From assembly GCF_007673095.1 (NCBI RefSeq), contig NZ_VDYZ01000015.1:1-64000 (forward strand): a stretch of DNA of 64,000 nt. Reading direction: 5' to 3'. This document shows positions 24,662-32,393 of this stretch, one piece after another. This stretch comes from Corynebacterium glyciniphilum AJ 3170. GTDB taxonomy: Bacteria > Actinomycetota > Actinomycetes > Mycobacteriales > Mycobacteriaceae. Each line of letters begins with the position of its first letter. Positions within the stretch are counted from its first letter, which is position 1. Position numbers and translations under genes: made by a program. A model generated the notes under the pieces. The model saw nothing but the letters and a program-made list of their open reading frames with translations. It was not told where the DNA came from and did no database searches.

Positions 24662-25654
24662 CTACCCCTCGATGAACCCCTCGTCACGGAGCCAGTCCCA
24701 CGCGACGTCGGTCGGCTCTTCACCGTCCACGTCGATCCGCGCGTTCAGGTCGATGAGGGTCTCGTCGTCGAGCTTCTCAGAGACCGGGGCGAACAGGTCC
24801 GCGATCTGCGGGTAGTCGTCGATGAGGCCCTGAGCTACGACGGCCGACAGGTTGTACTTCGGGAAGAACTGTCTGTCGTCTTCGAGGATCTGCAGGTCAA
24901 GCGCCTTGATGCGGCCGTCGGTGGTGAACACCTCACCGAAGTTGCAGGTGCCGCCCGCCGTCGCGGCATAGACCGCACCGGTGTCCATCAAGGACTGGTC
25001 GACATCCGCCGGGGACAGACCGTACGCCTCGAGCATCGGGATCAGCCCGTCGTTCCGGTTCGCGAACTCCGACTCCACGCACAACGTACGGTCCGCACGC
25101 GGAACATTCGCCATGTCCGAGAGCGTCGACACACCGAGCCTGTCAGCGACCTCCTTGGTGGTGGCGAAGCCGTAGGTGTTGTTCATCGGTGCCGGAGGAA
25201 GCCACACCAGCCCGTTGGCCTTCTCCTCGTCGCGGACGGCCTCATACTGCTTCCGCTCGTCAGGGATGGGGTCATCGTGGTTCAGGTAGGTCGTCCAGGC
25301 ACTGCCCGTGTACTCCCACTGCATGTTCACGTCGCCCTCGATCATGGCCTGACGTGCGCTGGAGGAGCCCGGGATGTTCGTCAGGTCCTGCACGTCCGCG
25401 CCGGCGGACTGGAAGAGGATCACCGCCATCTTGCCCAGCAGAATCTGCTCGGTGAAGTTCTTGGACCCCACCGCCACCGTCGCGCCGGAGAGGTCGACAT
25501 CCTCCAGGTCGCCGGAGAGCGTGCCGCTGGGACTGTAGCCGCCGGCAGTGCCGAGGCCACAGGCCGACACCAACATCGCCGACAGCGCGGTGAGTAGCGC
25601 GAGGATCCGGACTCGTCCGCCGGCCCGTGGAATATCAGTTCTTGTCGTTGTCAT
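24662..25654 (-). CDS. Osmoprotectant ABC transporter substrate-binding lipoprotein
   Basis: 330 residues with a lipoprotein signal (lipobox LVSAC, Cys about 32). The mature domain is OpuAC/ProX-like: VAVGSKNFTEQILLGKMA (about 61-78) is the family hallmark for glycine betaine/choline/carnitine-type binding proteins, and WEYTGSAW and CNFGEVFTTDGRI also fit. Last of the four transporter genes, 7 nt after the permease. Confidence 0.9.
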   Translation of the reverse strand: MTTTRTDIPRAGGRVRILALLTALSAMLVSACGLGTAGGYSPSGTLSGDLEDVDLSGATVAVGSKNFTEQILLGKMAVILFQSAGADVQDLTNIPGSSSARQAMIEGDVNMQWEYTGSAWTTYLNHDDPIPDERKQYEAVRDEEKANGLVWLPPAPMNNTYGFATTKEVADRLGVSTLSDMANVPRADRTLCVESEFANRNDGLIPMLEAYGLSPADVDQSLMDTGAVYAATAGGTCNFGEVFTTDGRIKALDLQILEDDRQFFPKYNLSAVVAQGLIDDYPQIADLFAPVSEKLDDETLIDLNARIDVDGEEPTDVAWDWLRDEGFIEG

Positions 25655-25661
25655 GGGTCGA

Positions 25662-26429
25662 TCACAGTCCCTTCGGGGTCAGCGCGACTTCCAGAAGCCT
25701 GCCCACCCATTCAACGAGCAGCGCGAGCAGCGCGATCAGGATCGCCCCGGAGACCAGGACGGGGAACCGGTACAGGGTGATCCCCGTCTGGATCAGCGCG
25801 CCGAGCCCGCCGGCGTCGATGAATGTCGCGAATGCTCCGGCTCCCACCAGCAGCACCAGCGCGGTCCTCGCCCCGGTCATGATCACCGGTAACGCCAACG
25901 GCAACTCCACCCGGAACAACACCTGTACCGGCGACATACCCATGCCCCGGGCCGCTTCGACGAGAGTACGGTCAACGCCGGTGAGCCCGGTGACGGTGTT
26001 CGCCAGCACAGGCAGGAACGCGTAGATGCTCAACGAGAGCACGGCGGTGGGTGTACCGAATCCCAGCCAGATGGCCAGTAGCACGATCACACCGATAACG
26101 GGGGCCGACTGGCCGATATTGCCGATGAGCGTGGTCAGCATCGACAGCACCGGTGTGCGCCGTCGGGTCAGCAGGATACCGGCGGGCACGGCAGTGACCA
26201 TGACCAGCACCGCACAGAGAATCACCAGCACAATGTGCTGCCTCGCCATGGTCAGCACACTGTCCCAGGCGAGGGCGCGTGCCTCGACGTCACCGAGGTC
26301 CGCGGTCTGCCGCCAGCCGACCCACCCCAGGAAGACGACGACCACCAGGACAGGGATCCCGATGATGAGGAGCCTGTCCTCCCCGGACATCCGGCGCACC
26401 ATGCCTGACGAACCTGCCGTGCGTGCCAT
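25662..26429 (-). CDS. Osmoprotectant ABC transporter permease (first)
   Basis: 255-residue OpuCB/YehW-type inner-membrane permease. The long N-terminus has a hydrophobic span (about 20-40); the BPD_transp_1 domain then has six spans, and the EAA-like loop reads TLVEAARGMGMSPVQVLFRVELPLALPVIMTG (about 160-190). It pairs with the other permease at 27574 and the ATPase between them. Confidence 0.9.
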   Translation of the reverse strand: MARTAGSSGMVRRMSGEDRLLIIGIPVLVVVVFLGWVGWRQTADLGDVEARALAWDSVLTMARQHIVLVILCAVLVMVTAVPAGILLTRRRTPVLSMLTTLIGNIGQSAPVIGVIVLLAIWLGFGTPTAVLSLSIYAFLPVLANTVTGLTGVDRTLVEAARGMGMSPVQVLFRVELPLALPVIMTGARTALVLLVGAGAFATFIDAGGLGALIQTGITLYRFPVLVSGAILIALLALLVEWVGRLLEVALTPKGL

Positions 26430-26431
26430 GT

Positions 26432-27577
26432 CTACTGCCCTCCGTCGGAGTTGAGGGCACGGATGTACTCGGTGACCGCCTCGTAGTAGATCACTCCGGC
26501 GTAGCGGCCGCGGTCGGTCACGATGGCGCCGCCGTGGCTGGAGACCAGCATGGAGTCCAGTGCGTCGTTGACGGTGGACCGCCGCTCCACCGTGGTCTCC
26601 AGGTCAAGGTCCGGCGCCGGAACCGTGCTGTGGGACTGCAGGGTGCGCAGCCAGACCCAGTCCCGTGGACGGTCGCGCCCGTCGAGGATGATGACGCTGT
26701 CCTTCCCCTGGCCCGTGACCCGCTGCACGACCTCGGCGGAGTCCTCCCCGACCGTGCAGGTCGGGAAGTCGTCGACCCCCACGTCGTCCACACGCAGCAG
26801 GGACAGCTGCTTGAGCTTCGACCCGGAACCCACGAAATCAGCCACATAGTCGTCGGAGGGGTTGCCGAGGATCTGGTCCGGGGTGTCGTACTGGGCGATA
26901 CGCGCCTGCTCCCTGAGCACCAGGATCCGGTCGCCGAGCTTCACCGCCTCATCGATGTCGTGAGTGACGCACACGATCGTCTTGTGCAGCTCATTCTGCA
27001 GGCTGATCAGTTCGTCCTGCAGACGTTGCCGGGTAATCGGATCCACGGCGCCGAAAGGCTCGTCCATGAGGAGGACGGGCGGGTCGGCGGCGAGCCCGCG
27101 CGCCACGCCGACGCGCTGCTGCTGTCCACCCGACAACTCACGCGGAAAACGGTCGCGGTACGTCGCCGGGTCCAGTCCCACCAGGTCGAGCAACTCGTCC
27201 ACGCGGTCGGTGATCCGCTTCTTCTCCCATTTCAGCAGCCCGGGCACCAGGCCGATGTTCTGGGCGACGGTCATGTGCGGCAGCAGACCCCCACCCTGGA
27301 TGACATAACCGACGCTGCGCCGCAGCTCCGTGGGGTTCTTCTTCGTGACGTCCTCGCCGCCGATCCTGATGATCCCCTCCGACGGTTCGATCAGCCGGTT
27401 GATCATCTTCAACGACGTCGTCTTACCGCAGCCGGACGGCCCGACGAACATGACGGTCTCGCCGGCGGGGATCGTGAGGTTGAGGTCCTCGACCGCGGCG
27501 ACGTCCTGTCCGGAATAGCGCTTCGTGATGCCGGAGAGTTCGATCTCCGCACCTGAGTTCTGTCGGTCGTTCGTCAT
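26432..27577 (-). CDS. Osmoprotectant ABC transporter ATPase with CBS-like tail
   Basis: 381 residues from ATG 27577 (ATGA overlap with the upstream permease). Walker A GPSGCGKTT (about 39-47), Q-loop VIQGG, signature LSGGQQQR (about 140), Walker B LLMDEPFGAVD and H-loop CVTHD are intact. The C-terminal part (about 255-381) looks like a degenerate CBS pair (DDFPTCTVGEDSAEVVQRV, then VERRSTVNDALDSMLVSSHGGAIVTD), used in OpuA-type systems to sense ionic strength. Confidence 0.92.
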   Translation of the reverse strand: MTNDRQNSGAEIELSGITKRYSGQDVAAVEDLNLTIPAGETVMFVGPSGCGKTTSLKMINRLIEPSEGIIRIGGEDVTKKNPTELRRSVGYVIQGGGLLPHMTVAQNIGLVPGLLKWEKKRITDRVDELLDLVGLDPATYRDRFPRELSGGQQQRVGVARGLAADPPVLLMDEPFGAVDPITRQRLQDELISLQNELHKTIVCVTHDIDEAVKLGDRILVLREQARIAQYDTPDQILGNPSDDYVADFVGSGSKLKQLSLLRVDDVGVDDFPTCTVGEDSAEVVQRVTGQGKDSVIILDGRDRPRDWVWLRTLQSHSTVPAPDLDLETTVERRSTVNDALDSMLVSSHGGAIVTDRGRYAGVIYYEAVTEYIRALNSDGGQ

Positions 27578-28215
27578 GCGCGGAGCCCCTTCGAGGTTGT
27601 CAGTCGGCCCAGCAGGACGAGGACGGCGTCCAGGATCAGCGCGACGATGATCACACCGATCGTCCCCACCAGGGTGTAATAGAGTGCGTTGGCGCTGCCG
27701 ATCTGGCTGAGCCCGGTGAATATGTACCCGCCGAGCCCCGGCCCCAGGGCGTAGGCGGCGATCGCCGCCACCCCCATCGACATCTGCGTGGAGACCCGGA
27801 TGCCCGTCATGATCACCGGCCATGCCAGCGGCAACCGGACCCGGAGCAGGATCGACGCAGCATTCATCCCCTGCCCACGCGCCGCCTCAATGAGTTCGGC
27901 GGGAATCTGCTGCAGCCCGACGATCGCATTGCGCAGGATGGGCAGGACGGCGAAGAACACGACGATGAACACCGACGGCAGCGTACCGATACCGACCAGC
28001 GGGATCACCAGGCCGAGCAGTGCCAGGGACGGGATCGTCAACCCGACCGCCGACACCGCATTAGCCACCGGGGACAGGCCCCGGTACCGCGTGACGATCA
28101 CGGCGATCACCAGTGCCACGACGGTGGCGAGAATCAGAGCCTGAATCACCAGACTCGCATGTTGATAAGAACGGAAGAGAATGTCCGTCCATCGTGAGGA
28201 GATGAATTCATTCAC
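27574..28215 (-). CDS. Osmoprotectant ABC transporter permease (second)
   Basis: 213-residue OpuCD/YehY-type permease with the usual five to six spans and the coupling loop ELIEAARGQGMNAASILLRVRLPLAWPVIMTG (about 125-155). Start is GTG at 28215. First gene of the operon permease-ATPase-permease-binding protein. It is divergent from the PAS gene with about 250 bp between starts, where an osmotically controlled promoter may lie; I see no clear operator there. Confidence 0.9.
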   Translation of the reverse strand: MNEFISSRWTDILFRSYQHASLVIQALILATVVALVIAVIVTRYRGLSPVANAVSAVGLTIPSLALLGLVIPLVGIGTLPSVFIVVFFAVLPILRNAIVGLQQIPAELIEAARGQGMNAASILLRVRLPLAWPVIMTGIRVSTQMSMGVAAIAAYALGPGLGGYIFTGLSQIGSANALYYTLVGTIGVIIVALILDAVLVLLGRLTTSKGLRA

Positions 28216-28417
28216 TGGTTCACGTCGATTCGTCGGCAGTATGAACAGTAGTGCTGTGGATCACATACCGGATCAACGGTAGGCGGGCGCGTCCGATACC
28301 GCAACCGGGCCACCGGCCGCACCACGAAACCGTACGCTGCAGAATCGCTCCTCCGGCGCCACCTCGACGAGCCCCCTCCCGACTGCCACCTGTTACCGGC
28401 CACACCGTCCGGTGGCG

Positions 28418-28423
28418 TATATT
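28418..28423 (+). promoter_or_regulatory. Probable -10 of the PAS gene
   Basis: TATATT lies 42 bp before the ATG; no good -35 was seen (TTACCG at 28393 is weak and 19 nt away). The 28216-28464 interval otherwise shows no feature. Confidence 0.4.
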
Positions 28424-28464
28424 CGCTAACAAAACATAGAATGTCGCCTGGTGAGGAGAATTCC

Positions 28465-28938
28465 ATGGACACCGATGACAGAAAAGCTCCCGCGTCGGAA
28501 ATTCCGCGACGAATCATCGAAGAATCGACGCTTGACGCGGTGATTTACGCGGACCGTTCCGGAACGATCCGGCTGTGGAACCACGGTGCTGAAATCATGT
28601 TCGGTTACCGGCCCGACGAGGCCGTGGGACAGTCCCTCGAGCTGATCATTCCCGAACGGCTCCGTACGCCCCACTGGCAGGGCTGGGACCGGGTGATGGA
28701 GACCGGCGTCACAAGATACGGCGCATCACCACTGTCCGCGCCCGGCGTCACCAAGGACGGCCGCCGCATCTCGCTGGAGTTCTCCATCGTGATCCTCAAG
28801 GATCCCGAGGGACGGATCGACGGGGTCGCCGCGATCCTGCGGGACGTCACCGAACGGTGGAACGCCGACCGCGAACGTCGCAGGTTGCTCAAGGAATACG
28901 AGCGTCAGCTCGCCGACCGGACCGCAGACGGGGACTAA
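28465..28938 (+). CDS. Single PAS-domain protein
   Basis: 157 residues from ATG 28465, with GAGGAG 9 nt upstream. A PAS domain (S-box) fills about 18-135: IIEESTLDAVIYADRSGTIRLWNHGAEIMFGY, then the PAC-like FSIVILKDPEGRIDGVAAILRDVTERW. A short charged helix (WNADRERRRLLKEYERQLAD) follows. There is no output domain, so it must signal through a partner. Ligand (heme, flavin or small acid) cannot be told. Confidence 0.85.
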   Translation: MDTDDRKAPASEIPRRIIEESTLDAVIYADRSGTIRLWNHGAEIMFGYRPDEAVGQSLELIIPERLRTPHWQGWDRVMETGVTRYGASPLSAPGVTKDGRRISLEFSIVILKDPEGRIDGVAAILRDVTERWNADRERRRLLKEYERQLADRTADGD

Positions 28939-28964
28939 CTTCCTGACGGCACTACCTTGCCCCA

Positions 28965-28982
28965 GTAGAACAATCGCTCTAC
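28965..28982 (+). promoter_or_regulatory. Inverted repeat before the TetR-SDR-BCCT operon
   Basis: GTAGA-N8-TCTAC directly before the TetR gene. A plausible TetR autoregulation site; short, so weak on its own. Confidence 0.4.
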
Positions 28983-28984
28983 CC

Positions 28985-29593
28985 TTGTTCGTCGTGACTG
29001 CCGCCACACCGCTCCCCGAACCCTCCGATGCCCGTGACCGCATCGCCGCCGGACTCGAACGCGGTTTCGCCGAAAGGGGATTCGCCGGGAGATCGGTGAA
29101 CGAGCTCAGGGACTGGAGCGGTGTCTCGCTCCGCACGCTCTACAAGTACTTCCCCAGCCGGGAATCAATGGTGGTCGGGGCACTCGATTACCGTGACCGC
29201 GCGTACAGGGTCTGGCTCGCCGGAGGTCCCCAGGACGGCGTGGACCACGTCCTCCACCCGCTGGTCCGGCTGCGGGACTGGCTCGACCAGGTGGCGAACA
29301 TCGGGTGCCTGTACATGAACGCACTGTCCGAGTACCCCTCCAGCGCCGCTGTCGCCGCGGTGGTCTCCGCCCACAAGGACAGGATGACCGGGCAGTTCCG
29401 CCAGCGTCTCGACCACGTGGCCCCGGACCGGGACAACAGTCATCTGGCGGACACCCTTTTCCTGCTCCACGAGGGGATGACCCAGGCCGCGCGACATCAG
29501 GGCGTGGAGACCGCGAACAAGGCTGCGATGCACGCAGCCCGGGCAGCCCTCGCCGCCGAGGGGATCGGACGAAAGGACGACACAGACCTGTGA
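28985..29593 (+). CDS. TetR-family regulator
   Basis: 202 residues if TTG 28985 is used, 199 from GTG 28994. The N-terminal HTH is GRSVNELRDWSGVSLRTLYKYFPSRESMV (about 37-65). The C-terminal ligand domain has GCLYMNALSEYP, common in TetR_C proteins of the AcrR type. It overlaps the SDR start by GTGA, so it probably regulates its own operon with the SDR and BCCT genes. Confidence 0.85.
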   Translation: MFVVTAATPLPEPSDARDRIAAGLERGFAERGFAGRSVNELRDWSGVSLRTLYKYFPSRESMVVGALDYRDRAYRVWLAGGPQDGVDHVLHPLVRLRDWLDQVANIGCLYMNALSEYPSSAAVAAVVSAHKDRMTGQFRQRLDHVAPDRDNSHLADTLFLLHEGMTQAARHQGVETANKAAMHAARAALAAEGIGRKDDTDL

Positions 29594-30369
29594 CTGACCC
29601 TGTGACTCACAACGACACACGTACCAACATCGCCGGCAGCCGGTTCGAAGGCAGGGTGGCCCTGGTCACCGGCGCGCTCTCCGGTATCGGCCTGGCCATC
29701 GCCGGACGGCTCCGCGACGAGGGCGCGACGGTGTACACCGCGCAGCGCCGGAACAGCGGCGACGCGTACAGCATCAGTGCCGACCTCACCGACCCTGCGT
29801 CCCCTGCGCAGGTGGTCGAGGAGGTCGTGGCCCGGGCCGGGCGCCTGGACATCCTCGTCAACAATGCCGGGATGATGCAGGAGTCCCCGGTCGAGGAGAC
29901 CACCGTCGAGGACTGGAACCGCGCCCTGGCGGTCAACCTCACCGCCCCGTTCCTGCTCATCCGGGCGGCACTGCCGCACCTGCGCAGCGTCCGGGGATGC
30001 ATCGTGAACACCGGTTCGGTGGAAGGTGACGCCGCCAATCCCGGCCATGCCGCCTACGGCGCCACGAAGTCCGGTCTGCACGGACTCACCCGCGCCGTGG
30101 CGGTGGACGCCGGCCACCACGGCGTCCGGTGCAATGCGGTCGCCCCGGGTTGGATCGACACGGACCTCAACCGCAGCTACGTGGACGGCGCGCAGGATCC
30201 GGACGCGTTCCGTCGACGTCTGGACCACATCCACCCGCTGCGTCGCACCGGTTCCGCCGAGGACGTCGCCGGAGTGGTCGCTTTCCTCGCGTCCGAGGAC
30301 GCCAGGTTCGTCACCGGCCAGATCTACACCGTGGACGGAGGTCGCACCACGCAACTCAGCCTGCCGTAA
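29590..30369 (+). CDS. Short-chain dehydrogenase/reductase (SDR)
   Basis: 259 residues from GTG 29590. Classical SDR: cofactor motif TGALSGIG (about 27-34), NNAG (about 90-93), catalytic Ser in NTGSVEG, and YGATK (YxxxK). The first Gly motif has Ala-Leu-Ser in place of the common GxxxGIG run but keeps the spacing. Coupled to TetR. Substrate unknown; it may act on an alcohol or amino alcohol imported by the BCCT carrier. Confidence 0.88.
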   Translation: MTDPVTHNDTRTNIAGSRFEGRVALVTGALSGIGLAIAGRLRDEGATVYTAQRRNSGDAYSISADLTDPASPAQVVEEVVARAGRLDILVNNAGMMQESPVEETTVEDWNRALAVNLTAPFLLIRAALPHLRSVRGCIVNTGSVEGDAANPGHAAYGATKSGLHGLTRAVAVDAGHHGVRCNAVAPGWIDTDLNRSYVDGAQDPDAFRRRLDHIHPLRRTGSAEDVAGVVAFLASEDARFVTGQIYTVDGGRTTQLSLP

Positions 30370-30411
30370 CCTCCCCGCCCGGAGCCTCCCCCGGGCACCC
30401 GAGAAAGGAAA

Positions 30412-32292
30412 ATGACCATGGCCGAGTCCGGCCCCCGTCCACCCCAGTCCACCCGCATCGGGCAGGCGGTGAAACGTGCCGCCACCGGTGAGCAGTCCGT
30501 CCACCCCGCCCTTGTCCCGGGCATCAGCGTCGAGGAGACACAGACCAAGTACCCGACCAGGGTCGGCGTCTTCGTCACCGCGCTGATCGTCGCCGTCGCG
30601 TTCATCGCGTGGGCGGCATTCGCCCCGGACAACATCGCCTCGGTGGGCTCCACGATGCAGACCTGGGTGGTCAAGAACCTCGGTTGGTTCTACGGTGTGG
30701 TCGCGGTGTCCTGCATGGTGTTCATGTTCGTCATCGCATTCCGCCCGACCGGCCATATCCGGCTCGGACCCGATGACGCCGAACCGGACTACTCCACACT
30801 GTCGTGGATATCGATGCTCTTCGCGGCGGGCCTGGGTATCGGCCTGATCTTCTACGGCCCGATGGAGCCGCTGCAGCACTTCCTCGACCCCGGCCCCGCC
30901 ACGGACGCGGAGGGCGGGACCCCCGACGCGATCCTCCCCGGAATGTCCCAGTCCATTCTCGACCAGGCCAGTCTGCCCTGGGGCATCTACGCCCTGGTCG
31001 GTGGCGCGATCGCCTACACCACCTACCGCCGCGGGCGGGTGCCGCTGATCTCGGCGGTGTTCGAACCGGTCTTCCCGGACGGCCCGAACCGGCTTCTCGG
31101 CAAGCTGATCGACGTCGCCGCCGTGCTCGTCACATTGTTCGGAACCGCCACCTCGCTGGGTATCGGCGCACTGCAGCTCCGGACGGGGACCTCGATCCTC
31201 ACGGGTAAGGACCTGGAGGGCGACGGTTTCGTCATCGTCGCGATGTCCGTCCTCACGGTGGTCTTCATCATCTCCGCGGTCACCGGGGTCAAACGCGGTA
31301 TCCGCTTCCTCTCGAACCTCAACATGGGGCTGGTCATCGGTCTGGGGGCGTTCGTGCTCATCGCCGGGCCGACGGTGTTCCTGCTCGATCTGCTCCCGAC
31401 GTCGATCTACGCGTTCTTCGAGAACTTCCTGTCGCTGATCCAGGTCAACGCCAGCCAGGGTGAGGTCGAGCAGGAGTTCGTGACGTCCTGGACGATGCTG
31501 TTCTGGGCGTGGTGGATCTCGTGGTCACCCTTCGTCGGCCTGTTCATCGCGAAGATCTCCAAGGGTCGGACGATCCGCCAGTTCGTCGTGGTGGTCGTCC
31601 TGGTCCCCTCACTGATCTCGGTCGCCTGGTACGTCCTGTTCGGCGGCACGGCGATCAAGATGGTTCTCGACGGGCTGGGGCTCGGCATCGAAGGTTCCGG
31701 GGAGAACGTGATGTTCGACATCATGGACAATCTCCCGCTCACCGCTGTCACGTCGGTCGTCGTGATCATCGCGGTGATCATCTTCTTCGTCACCGCCGCC
31801 GACTCCGCCACGGTGGTCATGGGTTCGATGTCCCAGTCCGGACGTCCCGTGCCCTCGCGCCCCGTGACGATCGTCTGGGGTGCCGCTCTGGGACTGATCG
31901 CCATGTTCCTGCTGTTGGCGGGTGGGGAGAACGCCTTGTCCGGCCTCCAGTCGATCATGGTGTCCTGCTCCCTGCCGTTCGCGCTGATCATCGTCGGCAT
32001 GATGGTCTCGTGGGCGAAGGACCTCTCGACCGACCCCGCGACGATCCGCCGACGCTACGCCCGCGCCGCCATCACCAAGGGCCTGCGACGCGGTATCGAC
32101 GAGCACGGAGACGACTTCGTCTTCGGTGTGGACGCCGTCTCCGCCGACGAAGGTGCCGGGGCAAACTTCGACAGCGCAGACCCCGCCTACAGCGAGTGGT
32201 ACACCGACGCCACGGCCGACCAGACCGGGGAAGGCGAAGGCGAAGGGGACGGGGAGGCCACGACGAGCGAGGAGACCTCTCCCGGTGCCTGA
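30412..32292 (+). CDS. BCCT-family (betaine/carnitine/choline) transporter
   Basis: 626-residue secondary transporter. Twelve spans are expected; seen are the glycine stretch AAGLGIGLIFYGPMEPL (about 138-154; compare BetP AAGMGIGLMFYG) and the Trp box MLFWAWWISWSPFVGLFIAK (about 362-381). The C-terminal tail is acidic (GEGEGEGDGEATTSEE), unlike the basic osmosensing tail of BetP, so activity may not be osmotically gated. Last gene of the TetR-SDR-BCCT operon, 42 nt after the SDR. Imported solute not known. Confidence 0.93.
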   Translation: MTMAESGPRPPQSTRIGQAVKRAATGEQSVHPALVPGISVEETQTKYPTRVGVFVTALIVAVAFIAWAAFAPDNIASVGSTMQTWVVKNLGWFYGVVAVSCMVFMFVIAFRPTGHIRLGPDDAEPDYSTLSWISMLFAAGLGIGLIFYGPMEPLQHFLDPGPATDAEGGTPDAILPGMSQSILDQASLPWGIYALVGGAIAYTTYRRGRVPLISAVFEPVFPDGPNRLLGKLIDVAAVLVTLFGTATSLGIGALQLRTGTSILTGKDLEGDGFVIVAMSVLTVVFIISAVTGVKRGIRFLSNLNMGLVIGLGAFVLIAGPTVFLLDLLPTSIYAFFENFLSLIQVNASQGEVEQEFVTSWTMLFWAWWISWSPFVGLFIAKISKGRTIRQFVVVVVLVPSLISVAWYVLFGGTAIKMVLDGLGLGIEGSGENVMFDIMDNLPLTAVTSVVVIIAVIIFFVTAADSATVVMGSMSQSGRPVPSRPVTIVWGAALGLIAMFLLLAGGENALSGLQSIMVSCSLPFALIIVGMMVSWAKDLSTDPATIRRRYARAAITKGLRRGIDEHGDDFVFGVDAVSADEGAGANFDSADPAYSEWYTDATADQTGEGEGEGDGEATTSEETSPGA

Positions 32293-32313
32293 CGGGACCT
32301 CCGAGTCCTCCGA

Positions 32314-32331
32314 CCGGGCCGGATAGCCCGG
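32314..32331 (+). terminator. Short hairpin after the BCCT gene
   Basis: CCGGGC-N6-GCCCGG, 21 nt after the stop. Small but the only candidate terminator before nhaA. Confidence 0.35.
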
Positions 32332-32393
32332 CGTACAGTCGATGATGCTTCATCCGCACAACACTGAGCCGTCAGGGCTGGAGGGGGATCCCC

